Assembly: GCF_010015445.1 (NCBI RefSeq)
Contig: NC_053133.1
Span: 7,362,309 to 7,426,308, forward strand
DNA from: Perca fluviatilis
Taxonomy: Eukaryota > Chordata > Actinopteri > Perciformes > Percidae
Direction: 5' to 3'
Length of the DNA: 64,000 nucleotides
Under the pieces are notes generated by a model. That model was not told where the DNA came from and searched no databases. It worked only from the letters and a program-made list of their open reading frames with translations. Positions 1 through 9,735 of this stretch are shown piece after piece (position 1 is the stretch's first letter; every line of letters begins with the position of its first letter). The position numbers and the translations under genes are program-made.

Positions 1-105
1 AATAGTATAGAAGATAAATTTCAGATACATTTCCACTGTTTTGGTACACATGGAATCTAATCTAATCCCCAAGGAGAAATCAGAGTGATCAGCAGCCTCA
101 GTCAG

Positions 106-237
106 GGCCTGTCAGAATGAACCAGATGAAGACAGAAGAGACATATCAGCCAGGTGCATATACGCCCTGCATTCAAAGACCTGTGCCCTGCATTCAAAGA
201 CCTGTTTACCAGCAGACCAGCCTCCAGAACCAGTACT
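106..237 (+). CDS. crem: Putative crem Q-rich exon, copy 1
   Basis: Open reading segment rich in Q, P and T, reading GPVRMNQ near its start and YQQTSLQNQYC at its end. The 3' boundary is a good donor (T|gtaagc at 238) leaving phase 1, the same phase as the next exons. The 5' boundary is uncertain: tcag before 106 gives the right phase but has a poor pyrimidine tract, and the frame stays open back to about 72. The QSGPVR start resembles QGAPVR and QGGPVR in the exons at 832 and 2332. A perfect 21-bp tandem duplication (164-184, 185-205) adds seven residues in frame. It is probably part of the second glutamine-rich activation region of CREM; that is inference from phase, position and composition. 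Confidence 0.45.
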
Positions 238-831
238 GTAAGCATGTCTAAAAACACATTTACCACCACAATGTATCCTGTTACTACCACTGCACACTAC
301 ACTACAGGGTTTACCCTATCATCATTTTTAGGTGCAGCACCCGAGCCGTTTCGGGCAGCACCTAAGCTGAATGAAATTGATGTGCGCACCAAAATAACTA
401 AAAGACTTTCCTCAGATCTAACTATTGTAGTTGGTCCCCAGCGGACTTCTTTAACTTTAAGCCTTTTGAGTGTTATTTATTTATTATCTGCTTTAACTTC
501 TCCAATGTTTTAGACACAGATATGGTGATTAAAAATGCTCCAAAATGATGTCAAACTGCTTCTTCTATTTTTAAATTGGAAAACATTTTCTTAAGGTATG
601 GGGGGGGGGGGAGGCTTTTATAAAACTAGGGAAAACACTGTACTAAAAGTGCTACAATTGCTATAGCTGCAACAGTTTTTCAAAATGATGACAGCAAATG
701 CCAAAAACAGACAACATGCATCAGAAAAGTAGCCCCAAGTTGACATGAAAACAGGGTTACTGTGTAATGGACATACCACTAAATAAAGGAGTGATTATTT
801 AGTTAGCCTTTTTACCATTTTGCCCTCCCAG
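238..831. other. crem intron between Q-rich exon copies 1 and 2
   Basis: AT-rich intron sequence with a 12-bp G run at 600-611. I see no other gene, RNA or transposon boundary here. Confidence 0.5.
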
Positions 832-972
832 ATGGGGTTTTTCAAGGAGCTCCTGTCAGGCCCGTGGCTGAGACGACACAGAACCTGTCTATGACCATGA
901 CCAGCACACAAACACCACAGCTTCGATCAGGCACCCTTCAATATTACTGCGAGGAAAACTATTGTATGCCAG
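832..972 (+). CDS. crem: Putative crem Q-rich exon, copy 2
   Basis: 141-nt open exon between a pyrimidine-rich acceptor (tgccctcccag) and a strong donor (CAG|gtaaga), phase 1 at both ends. The product contains QGAPVRPVAETTQN, then MTMTSTQTPQL, then a segment ending YCMPG. Parts align loosely with the end of the human CREM second Q-rich exon (LTMTNSG...VQYA...VPG). The DNA is clearly related to the exon at 2332-2499: both share CAAGGAG.TCCTGTCAGG, ACACAGAACCTG and CACAAAC.CCACAGCTTC. Because it is symmetric it can be included or skipped freely. I support it as coding by frame, splice sites and conserved reading frame between copies; expression is untested. Confidence 0.6.
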
Positions 973-1154
973 GTAAGACTTGATAACCAGACTTATATAT
1001 ATATTGTATATGCATGTATATTATAGAAGGGTCACAACAAATACAGTTGCAGCATGGTGCTCAATGGTTAGAGCAGGGATCTTCAACAGGGGGTCCAGGG
1101 CCCCTAGGTGGTCCTCAGAGTCAATGCAAGGGGACCTCCACATTATTGTTCATT

Positions 1155-2262
1155 TTTGAGAGTCTTTTTGCGATTACGATTCAATTTGCGATTTATTTTT
1201 TAAAGTATAGCTAATGGTCAATATTTATTGTGAAACGGATCATTTCAAAGACCATCATAACAAGAAACACCATCAAAACTGCTCTATATTCTAATGCAAG
1301 GATGAGCACATAGATATGAATTGCCAGCAATAAGTGGTTTTCTTTTAATAAGCATGGAACATTGAACAGTCAAACACAAAACATTTATCACAAAAGCTAA
1401 AAAAAACAACCAATTCCAATAAAAAATATCAGTACGTTCCTGTAACCCAAAATTTCTGATATGCCTTAGTTCAATAGCAGCATATATATATTGCAACCTT
1501 ATACCATTATGTTAAATAAAGTAATACAAAGTAGGCCTGCACGATTCAGGGAAAAATATGAATCACAATTCTTTAGCTTAGAATTGAGATCATGATTCTC
1601 TGCCACGATTTCTTTTCTCACAAAGTGTAATGTTTATTGCACACATGAACCATGACAAAACAAAACAAATCGGCAGTACCAAACATAGATTCTTTTTTGG
1701 CACTTATAGCACATTGCGCATCACCACAAGCTTGTTAACATAGAGGCTTCAATGACTAAAGAAAATAAAGTAAATACTGGCCTTTCAAGTACAGTAGGCT
1801 ACCAAAAATAGTGACATGTAACAAATTGAACTAAATATGGCTCTATCTGAACTCCTTGAACATTTCTTAACATAATTAAAACATGTCAATGTCAAATGCT
1901 TTCAATAAATCAATTGAAGGAGAAAAATAAATCAATAAATCAAAGTCATTTAAAAATTAAATCGCGAACGGGTGAATGGAGATTGCGATTTTATAATGAT
2001 TTATTGTGCAGGCCTAATACAAAGTAAATGAAAATCCACTGAAAATAGGACATTTCTGTGAACAATCTGATATGTAACATTATTCCAGCCTTTCTCTAGT
2101 GAAAAAAAACACTACATATCATAATAAAAAGAGAAATAAAAAATGTTAAACCAAATATTCAACTAAATATTCACATTCAATTAATCACGGTCTTCACCAT
2201 TAGCTAAGAGCATTCTTTCAAATTGTGATTTCGGTTTGAAAAAGATTAATCGTTCAGCCTTA
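1155..2262. mobile_element. Older hAT-like repeat, split by a MITE
   Basis: Sequence rich in GCGATT/AATCGC-type words typical of dispersed teleost hAT-derived repeats (gcgattacgattcaatttgcg at the left, aagattaatcgttcagcctt at the right). It is interrupted by the MITE at 1532-2016. The termini are approximate and no target duplication was found for this outer element. A separate repeat-like stretch (caggg.tccag.gcccctag.tggtcct) precedes it at about 1072-1140. Confidence 0.5.
1532..2016. mobile_element. Non-autonomous hAT element (MITE), 485 bp
   Basis: 11-bp perfect terminal inverted repeats (TAGGCCTGCAC at the left, GTGCAGGCCTA at the right) flanked by an 8-bp direct duplication ATACAAAG at 1524-1531 and 2017-2024. 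An 8-bp duplication is the hAT signature. No transposase is encoded. It lies in the intron between Q-rich exon copies 2 and 3. Confidence 0.88.
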
Positions 2263-2331
2263 ATCCAGGGTTTGAAAAAAAAAGCCTGATTTATTATTAT
2301 TTACTTTGTAACTTTACCTTTTGACCTGAAG

Positions 2332-2499
2332 TCGGATTTTCTCAAGGAGGTCCTGTCAGGTTCCCACCTGGTGGGACACAGAACCTGCCATCTTCGGCCA
2401 TGAGCTGCACACAAACGCCACAGCTTCTACCAAGAACCCTTAAGCACGACAAGAAGACATTGGATGGCCCACAGAAGAATGACATGCCAGCATTGCCAG
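2332..2499 (+). CDS. crem: Putative crem Q-rich exon, copy 3
   Basis: 168-nt open exon, phase 1 at both ends, with acceptor ...ttgacctgaag and a weaker donor (CCAG|gtgcct). The product contains SQGGPVRFPPGGTQNL and TQTPQLLPRTL and ends MPALPG. Against copy 2 it keeps the pattern QG.PVR...TQNL...M...TQTPQL...TL...MP..PG, while the other two frames in this copy are interrupted by stops. SQGGPVR can also be laid over human CREM AQGGTIQI, which supports a second-glutamine-domain origin. The tail is more charged (KHDKK) than copy 2. Less sure than copy 2 because the donor is weak. Confidence 0.55.
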
Positions 2500-3607
2500 G
2501 TGCCTCCTGATTTCCAATCCTCTCGGTACTAAATAGTTAGGATGGGTAGCAAACAAGTGGGTCTAAAACAAGAACACAGTGACAGTTGCTCAGGGTTTCC
2601 TGCATCGCCTCTGTAAATGTCAGAGCACATTATTATACTGTAATGAACAGAAATAAACCTTCAGGGAAAACAAACAGGGCACTAAATCACACAGAAAAGG
2701 GCCAAGTATTTGATGAGCAAGGCCACTGTTAACACCATCTATTACACAAATCACAATTGATTTATTGATCACATCGGATTCTTCGCTTTGCAGTTCACCT
2801 CCTGTAACAAATTTCCCGGGGAACCCCTGACGGTAGTAACTGGTAGGGATGCTCCCAATATATTCTATGACCAATACAATTATATTTATATGAAACATAA
2901 GGTAGGGTGAGATTTTACTGACTAGGTTTGTTCTGTTACGGATGGGAATTGCGTATTGATCTTTGTTGTAGGCCAGCAACATACATTAATAGAATCAACA
3001 GCTTATACAAGAAGGATACAATGAATTGTAAAACTATGTATACATTTAAATGTAAAGCATATTCCATAAAAGAGAGAAAAGAAATTGATCTACACTGGAC
3101 CAAATGTTAAACCAACAGGTTCAGTTGGTCAAAACCTGTATGCTTTAGGACTACTAAAAAAGACCAATACCTCTTTATTCAGTAGATTTAATTTAATCAC
3201 ACTGCAGTGGTGGAATGTAATTAAGTATGTTTACTAAAGTAGTCTACGTAAGTACAAATGGGAGGGAATTATACCTTACTAGAGTACTTTCACTTTATGC
3301 AACTTTATACTTGTACTCCACTACAATTTACTCCTCTACATTTTCAGCTATATGGCAGCTATAGTATTACTTTAAAGATTCAGATTTGACATACAAAACA
3401 TTTGATGAGCTTCTAAAGTATTATGCATTTTTATAGCTTAAACTACCTAACAGTGTATACTGTGAAGCAGTTCAAATGAGCTCCCCCTCAAACAACTACA
3501 CTAGTCATATGCTGCTCTCGTACTGTTCATATGCTCTCGTACATCTGATTGATGCATCAGTAATAATAATTACTAATTAAACATACACTAGAATATAATA
3601 GTCACAG
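2500..3607. other. crem intron, unannotated
   Basis: AT-rich intron sequence. I see no exon, RNA gene or clear transposon end. Confidence 0.5.
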
Positions 3608-3798
3608 GGTAGGAGTAACCAGAGGCACCGCGATACAATGTTATCGCAATACTTGGGAAATTCTGCGATATATTGCAATTGATTACCTTTTTCCAATTTC
3701 AAATTTTTTTCCCAACTTCAAATTATGTGGCTCTGTTTGTTCATCTCACTTCAATTGTATTGCTGCAAAATGGGATGGTCAAGCAGACAAACTGACCA

Positions 3799-3877
<79 letters not shown>

Positions 3878-3955
3878 ATCGATACTTGGCGTCCGTGTGT
3901 CGATACAGTATTGCCATGGAAAAAATACAGCAGTTACAAACCCTAACCCTAACCC
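3608..3955. mobile_element. Degenerate hAT-like repeat with (CA)n(TA)n core
   Basis: Begins like the repeat at 46139 (ACCAGAGGC.CC..GATAC, then GCAAT/CACAATACTT and a TATTGCAATT.ATTACCTT segment), so both are copies of one family. The centre is (CA)7 at 3799-3812 followed by (TA)29 at about 3813-3870. It ends near GTCGATACAGTATTG. Confidence 0.55.
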
Positions 3956-4115
3956 CAGGTACACGGGCCATTTGAGCGCTTTTTAACTACATTTTGCTAT
4001 TCATATTAGTATTTTACATTGTGCTATTACTCCTTTTTCTCAATTAAAGGACGTCTTCCATTACTGTTTCACTTTCTCCTCAAATGGTTGAGAAATTATC
4101 TTACATACTGTTGTC

Positions 4116-4644
4116 CAGTCCCTCCAGAAAAACGTGATTATGCGATCGTATAATTCAATGCATAATCAGCCAAAGGCCGCATATTTATGCGGGTGCCACA
4201 TTTTTTCAAATACGCCGCACTTTCGCTGCATAAATTGCAGATTTCTGCGCAAAATATGCAGGGCTTGCATGATTTCATAATCCCCACATTTTCCTTGCAA
4301 AAAGTCACATATATCTTAGCAGAAAGTTGAAAAATGTTGCGTTTACTTCACACAAGCGCAGCCATTTTCCCCTGTTGCCATGGGAACGTTATGAAGTGAC
4401 CTAATTACGCGACGTGAACATCATCAAAAAGCAGGGTGTTGGGGGAATCACTTTTTTCTCTCTTTTTCATCAAACTGCAGTTCCCGCAATTTTTGCAAGT
4501 TCCGCAATTTTTGCAAGTTCCCGCAATTTCATCGCATAAAATTGCATAAATATCTCGCTTATTCCATCGCATTTTTTAAGAAAACGTGCTGCGTAATCAA
4601 GGATTTTTGCCCGCAACAATCACAAAACATCTCCAAATTTTTCT
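4116..4644. mobile_element. MITE with CAGTCCYTCCAGAAA ends, 529 bp
   Basis: Terminal inverted repeats CAGTCCCTCCAGAAA (left) and TTTCTGGAAGGACTG (right) with a 6-bp flanking repeat GTTGTC at 4110-4115 and 4645-4650. The inside is rich in GCATAA/GCGATT words and has a direct repeat GCAATTTTTGCAAGTTC near 4488-4521. No protein. Superfamily not assigned. Confidence 0.75.
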
Positions 4645-5064
4645 GGAAGGACTGGTTGTCATATTTCCTTAATAGTTCCTCTGTTTACCTGCAGAGGGAG
4701 CCAGCTCCTGCAGCAGCTTTGGGTATGATATGAATCAGTTGAGAGATCATGTTTTGCTGTGACAGTGTCTACAGTACATATACATGTACATGCACCTAAT
4801 ATTGTAGCTATAAGAGCAACCTAGCCTTATAGCAATTCCTTTTCCACAATTCCTTTTATTTAGATGTCCCATTGCGATTATAGCAATGAAAACACATACA
4901 ATGTTACCAAATGTAAGTTCTTCTAACCTTAGAAAACAGTTTGAGTGAATAAAGTCCAAATCATTCATGGCTCCACTGACTGTCCGTCCCCAACAAGCTG
5001 CATGCTTGTTGTGCTCCAGTTCAGCTAAAGAAAATTCTTTCCCAAAGACAAACAGCAGAGCCCC

Positions 5065-5142
5065 TGACTCAGAGCGCTGTGTCAGGGAGAGAGCAAACCA
5101 TACTGTTGACATCAGGAGGCCAGTGATGTCACGGTGATGTCA
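5065..5142 (+). promoter_or_regulatory. crem: ICER (crem P2) promoter with clustered CRE-like sites
   Basis: Three TGATGTCA-type half-palindromic CREs lie 118-153 bp upstream of the ICER ATG: 5107-5114 (inverted, TGACATCA), 5124-5131 and 5135-5142; the last two are 11 bp apart. An AP-1-type TGACTCA is at 5065-5071. The mammalian ICER promoter is known for a cluster of cAMP autoregulatory elements (CAREs) through which CREB induces, and ICER then represses, its own transcription. Position and motif type fit that promoter. No canonical TATA box was found; the start site is unknown. Confidence 0.8.
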
Positions 5143-5259
5143 ATGCCTCTAATTGTAAATTGCACACATAGCCTCGCTGTTGGCTGCGGTAACATTTCAG
5201 TCAGAGAGAAGACTCTAAAGGGAACAGTTTCTCTTGGAAAAGCTGGGACTAGATACAGT

Positions 5260-5290
5260 ATGGCTGTAACTGGGGATGAGACAGAAACAG
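5260..5290 (+). CDS. crem: ICER-specific first coding exon
   Basis: Encodes MAVTGDETET plus the first base of a Gly codon, against human ICER MAVTGDDTDE. The exon ends G|gtatgt in phase 1 and joins the common exon at 7309 in frame. The ATG has A at -6 and T at -1, and no upstream in-frame exon is needed. It gives the small repressor ICER, which has only the bZIP and a short leader. Joined directly to 7309 there is no equivalent of the mammalian gamma segment (ELAPSHMAAATG), so the product resembles ICER-gamma. Confidence 0.88.
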
Positions 5291-5783
5291 GTATGTTTGC
5301 TATCATCTCTTCCACTAACAGAAGTTTAAAAAAAGAGGTCTTTTTACATTGTTCAGTTTAAATGTTCACTATTAAATCTCTCAAAATATAGTCGGTGATT
5401 ATTAATGACAACAAGCAATGTTGATTGTAGATTTACAGTTAATATGTATAAATTATTGGAATTGAAATTTTTTTTTTTCCCTAAACTGTTATTAGAAAGC
5501 TTAATAATTTCTTCAAATAGCATCACAAGTAGAAAGTAGCAAATGACAGTTGAAATATTAGTTTAATTTAAAAAATTTAATTTAACAGTCAGCAGCAACA
5601 AGCTTACTCCTACAGTATAAGAAACATTTTCACAGGGTTTGATGTCTCTTCATCATGCTCTCGTCTTCTTTCTCTCTCTCTCTTTCTCTCCACTGCTGCT
5701 CCCTCTCCCTCTCTCTCTCCCTCTCTCTCTCTGTGTGAAATGCTTCAAAGCTCTGCCCACTCAGAGCACATAGCAGCAGTTGC

Positions 5784-5865
5784 TGACGTCACTGCTTTTC
5801 CTGGAACAGGCCCCCAGCAGCAACATGTAAATGCGAACCAGGGAATAAGATGTACATTGACGTCA
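5784..5865. promoter_or_regulatory. crem: Pair of perfect palindromic CREs
   Basis: TGACGTCA occurs at 5784-5791 and 5858-5865, 74 bp apart, about 0.5-0.6 kb downstream of the ICER start exon and just after a CT-rich tract. These are full consensus CREB/CREM sites, unlike the TGATGTCA variants upstream. They could be an intronic enhancer or a second intragenic promoter. Binding is inferred from the motif only. Confidence 0.55.
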
Positions 5866-6380
5866 GTCACCAGCCACTCTGTGATTACATGCAGTTCCTT
5901 TTGTGATTACAAAATATCACAGAATTAATCATCAACGCATTACATGATATGAGGGGCACTGAGTTTTACAGGCAGGCACTGAGCAAACAATGAGCAGAAG
6001 AAGAAAATAAGAATGTCACAATTTTTCAGTCACTTTTTTTTCAGTGCCACACACCCATTTGATGAGATAGAGGAGAGAATAAATGTGGAATTCAGTCACT
6101 TATACTCTGAAATGATAATTTATTTAGCATAGCCTTATATTTCACAGAACACATTGAATGAGCATGTGATAAATAAAACCTTTGAAATCTTGAAAATCTA
6201 TTTCCACTACAGTGCATTTACAGTATTGTTGGTTTGCACTTTCTAAAACATTCTAACGGAACTTCTGACAATAAGTCAAAAAGTCGTGAAAAGTTTAACA
6301 GTTACAGGATTATTTAGGTATCTTAGTTTTATTTGTCCTGTAGGGCTGACTTACTGGCATGGAGCTGATGCAAATCTTCA

Positions 6381-6485
6381 TTCAATTCAATTCAATTCAA
6401 TTTTATTTATAGTATCAAATCATAACAAGAGTTATCTCGAGACACTTTACAGATAGAGTAGGTCTAGACCACACTCTATAAATTC
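6381..6485 (+). repeat. Dispersed repeat with (TTCAA)n end, copy 1
   Basis: TTCAATTCAATTTTATTTATA then ATCATAAC, CTCGAGACACTTTACAG and TAGGTCTAGACCACACTCTATA. The same family occurs reversed at 11583-11697 and 48883-48980, so it is an interspersed repeat. No target duplication was found. Confidence 0.8.
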
Positions 6486-6744
6486 CAAAATTTTAACTTA
6501 AAGTAGTTATAATGTAAGTGCTTATAACGTAGCCTAAATGACAAAATAGCATATGTCTCTTATTCTAAACTGCATGAATACTACTAACTCATATTTCTCT
6601 GTATATGCATGAACAAAACAAAGCAATATTTAATACACTGTTACACTGTCTGTTTTTTGCATATATGTTACAGCTTGTGATGCTATAGTGACTTCCTGGT
6701 GACATAGTGAATTGCTTGTTCGGGTTTTAGTTTTATTGGTGCAA

Positions 6745-7143
6745 CCCAGTTCATACCATTTTGGCCGTCATCTTCCACTTTCTTTGTGTTGGCATTTTAA
6801 ACTCCGGTGGATTTCCGAGGACTATGGTTAACTGCTCCTCAGATCTCTGCAGGGTAAATCCAGACAGCTAGCTAGACTATCTGTCCAATCTGAGTTTTCT
6901 GTTGCATGACTTATACAACTTTTGAACGTACACGTCCCACCAAAACAAGCTCCTTCCCGAGGCTATTTTGCAGCTGCTCCGTGGCTCCGTCCGGCGCTTA
7001 GCACCGCCAAGATGGTTGTGATTGGTTTAAAGAAATGCCAATAAACCAGAACACATTTTTCTCCCATCCAGGAATGCTGCGTGGACTAGCTAGACCCTCC
7101 TTTGCAGCGCTGTGGAGGAAGGTCTGGCAGTGCGAGACTAATA
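6745..7143. repeat. Interspersed teleost repeat, about 400 bp
   Basis: A compact block with text I recognise as a widely dispersed fish repeat (AAACTCCGGTGGATTTCCGA near the left end, GGTCTGGCAGTGCGAGACTA at the right end). No coding potential and no clear target duplication. The family name is not assigned. Confidence 0.6.
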
Positions 7144-7308
7144 ATCTCTTGTTTGAAATTAGCTAGTAGTTACTTAGAACTTCGGAAGGACTTTTCCACA
7201 CAAGCTTCGTAATGGATTTACAATCCAAAGCTGGTGCAACCGTTGACAGTAGTCTATGGGTGCCACCCTATCCCATTGCCTGACATGTTGTGTTGTGTCT
7301 CCCCCCAG

Positions 7309-7474
7309 GAACCTCAGGTGACATGACAGCCTGCCAGCTGTGCAACACCAGCTCGAGCCTCCCACAGGGGGTGGCCAATACATCCATGGGGTCCGCAGGG
7401 GCCAGCGCCCATAGCGACCTGAAACCGGGAAAAGGCAATTTACAAAAGAAGGAGCTTCGCTTGATGAAGAACAG
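7309..7474 (+). CDS. crem: crem common exon before the bZIP
   Basis: 166-nt exon from acceptor cccccccag to donor AACAG|gtagag, phase 1 in and phase 2 out. It encodes GTSGDM..., SLPQGV and ends KKELRLMKN plus two bases of Arg. GDM, LPQGV and KRELRLMKN are landmarks of the human exon before the CREM bZIP, and LMKN starts the DNA-contacting basic region. The middle (NTSMGSAGASAHSDLKP) is poorly conserved and Ser/Gly-rich. The split Arg codon (AG|G) is completed equally by the exons at 9736 and 10248, which is the basis for alternative DNA-binding domains. Confidence 0.9.
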
Positions 7475-8039
7475 GTAGAGAGGACCATTCACACTCATCA
7501 GCTTGCACATTAGACCCCAGACAAAAAAATCTGCCATACCAATATTATCAGCTGATATTAGCTATATTAGATATATTAGTATCAGTGAATATGGTGAATA
7601 TGGCTCGTGATGAACATGAAATTGCAGTGTAGAATGCCAAAGATAGGTTAGAGGTATTTTAAAGCAATAGTTAAGCAGTTTGGGAAATGCGCTTATTTAC
7701 TTTCTTGCGGAGAGCTAGATGAGAAGATTGATACCACTCTCACGTTTGTATACCAAGTATGAAGCTACAGCCAGCAGCCGATTAGCTTAGCATAAATACT
7801 GGAAATGTGGGGAATGCACCTACTGTACGAGCACCTCTGAAGCTCAACAATTAACTTCTTATATCTTGTTTGTGTAAGAACAATCTTACCGTTACATAGT
7901 CATAGTTTTTTAGTTCCTGTCAAAAAATGAAAATAGATCAATATGTTGTTATTGGAACTCTCAAATGTTAATATCTGTATCGGCCTTAACACATCAATCT
8001 GGCTCTTTTGGAACCATTCACCGTATTAGAGCGGCAAAG
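7475..8039. other. crem intron, unannotated
   Basis: Non-repetitive AT-rich intron sequence without a recognisable feature. Confidence 0.4.
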
Positions 8040-8508
8040 ATTAATCAATTAGTTGTCAACTATTAAATTAATCGTCAATTTTAATGAAAAAAAGTTCTTT
8101 GATTTGTACGGAACCCTGGAGGTGACATGGAGGAAAAAAAAAAAAGAAGAAAAAAAAAACATGTACTGGGTGCAAACACTAAACTCGACTTCTCGACTTT
8201 CAAACTCAAGATCTCGAGTTTGAAAAACAATAAGGAAAGCCTAGCTACTAAGGTTAGCCTGCAGTAATTGACATCAACAGTCAGCGACAATGTTCATAAT
8301 AACACTTCACGTTGGCTAATTGTATTAATTAGTAATGCTTATCAAAATAATAAGCTGTATTTAGACAACCAAGGAGATGTAATCATTATGTCGTGCTACT
8401 AGCTAGCGTCGCTAGCTAGCACTCCTCTACTAGAGCCCCTGATGGATGTGCATGGAGTGACTACACTACATTGGGCCGTGGGTCCACTTACCTTGCGTGT
8501 GTGAGTGT

Positions 8509-8539
<31 letters not shown>

Positions 8540-9041
8540 GCTTAGTAGCTAGCTAGCGCCTGCTAACCTTAGTAACCTTAGTAGCTAACTAGCGGTGCTA
8601 GCTAATAGCACGACATAATGATTACATCTCCTTGGTTGTGTTGTTATGAACATTGTCATTGACTGTTGATGTCAATGACTGCAGGCTAACTGCAGGTTAT
8701 CCTTATTGTTTGTTGGATTTTCAAACACAAAATCTCGAGTTTGAAAGTCGAAATCTCGAGTTTAGTGTTTGTCCCCAGTACATGTTGTTTTTTTTCCTCC
8801 ATGTGACCTTCGGGGCTCCGTAGATTTCAGCTTTGTAAATGTGAATATTTTCTAGTTTGTGACAGTAAGCTGAATATCACTGAGTTGTGGACAAAACAAG
8901 ACATTTGAGGACGTCGTCTTGAGTTTCGGGAAACACTGATCAACATTTTTTACCATTACAATTTATAGACCAAACAAGAAATGGATTAATCGAGAAAATA
9001 GAAAAAACAGATTAATCAACAATGAAACTAACCGTTAGTTG
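8040..9041. mobile_element. Older hAT-like repeat split by a fold-back element
   Basis: Left piece about 8040-8100 (ATTAATCAATTAGTTGTCAA...) and right piece about 8823-9041 (...GATTAATCGAGAAAATAG... ACCGTTAGTTGCC) are the two ends of a common teleost repeat whose ends read like 'attaatcgattagttgtc' and 'aacgattagttgc'. The fold-back element at 8107-8822 sits between them. Termini are approximate. Confidence 0.6.
8107..8822. mobile_element. Fold-back transposon with about 300-bp inverted arms
   Basis: The left arm (TACGGAACCC...GGTGACATGGAGG, then ATCTCGAGTTTGA, then GGAGATGTAATCATTATGTC) reappears as the reverse complement in the right arm (GACATAATGATTACATCTCC... CCTCCATGTGACC...GGGCTCCGTA). 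The right arm lacks about 65 bp present in the left. The central spacer (about 8420-8560) has a (GT)n run at 8495-8539. GATTT lies beside both ends, offset by one base on the left, a possible target duplication. No transposase. Confidence 0.82.
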
Positions 9042-9735
9042 CCTTCTTACACTGTATACCTTTGGAGTGCCCTTTCTGCTGTGCCTACTGTGTAATACAC
9101 AAACGCTTGGTAAATGACAATGTATGACAATAAGTGCATTTAATAATACCATCCACAAGCCTATCATCATTTAAGCGCATGATTCTCCTCCATCCAGGGT
9201 GTTTAGCTGCTAATTCCTAGGTTGTCTGACTCCCAATGATCTGCTGCGTAACGCATGTTTGGAGTGAGAGCGAGTTGGCTGACCAGCTATTAGAACTTGT
9301 GTTTGTAAGGAGGTCAGTTGTACTGAATGCGGATAAGTCTGGTTTGCTGCTGAGCAAAATTCCTTACCTCCTGCTTTCAACGTGCTATTTGCTTGCTGTC
9401 TGTAGAACTTTGAGCTTACTGTGTGTTTGCTGTAAACAGCCCTGTGTCACCACCGGCCCTTTTTGGGGGTTTGTTTTTCTGTTGGTGATTTTGTCCTCCC
9501 TCTGTTCGTTGACTCCATTACGTGAAGTCCTATCCCGATGGCATCTAATGTCACAAACATGTTCATAATCATCCTCATCTGAGAGCACCTTTTGTAGCCT
9601 TTGTGTTTAGAGTTATCTTGTTTCCCCTTGGTGTGAAACTGATTCATGGCTAGAGTGAGTGTTGTGTCTGGGAGAAAAGCCAAGATGTCCAGGCCTCTTT
9701 TTTTTGTACAGTAACTACGGTATTGTTGCTTCCAG

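Larger units (their letters stand above)
5291..7308. other. crem intron downstream of the ICER exon
   Basis: Holds a CT-rich tract (5669-5733), two perfect CREs (5784, 5858), a dispersed TTCAATT-type repeat (6381-6485) and a teleost repeat (6745-7143), listed separately. Nothing else is recognisable. Confidence 0.6.

Noticed and set aside
3941..3957. Telomere-like CCCTAACCCTAACCCC
   Set aside because: Only about two and a half units inside a repeat end; not an interstitial telomere.
4695..4722. Possible extra crem exon (acceptor ctgtttacctgcag, donor gtatga; reads REPAPAAALG)
   Set aside because: Good acceptor and faint likeness to the mammalian gamma segment, but 28 nt does not fit the phase 1-1 pattern and it lies upstream, not downstream, of the ICER exon.
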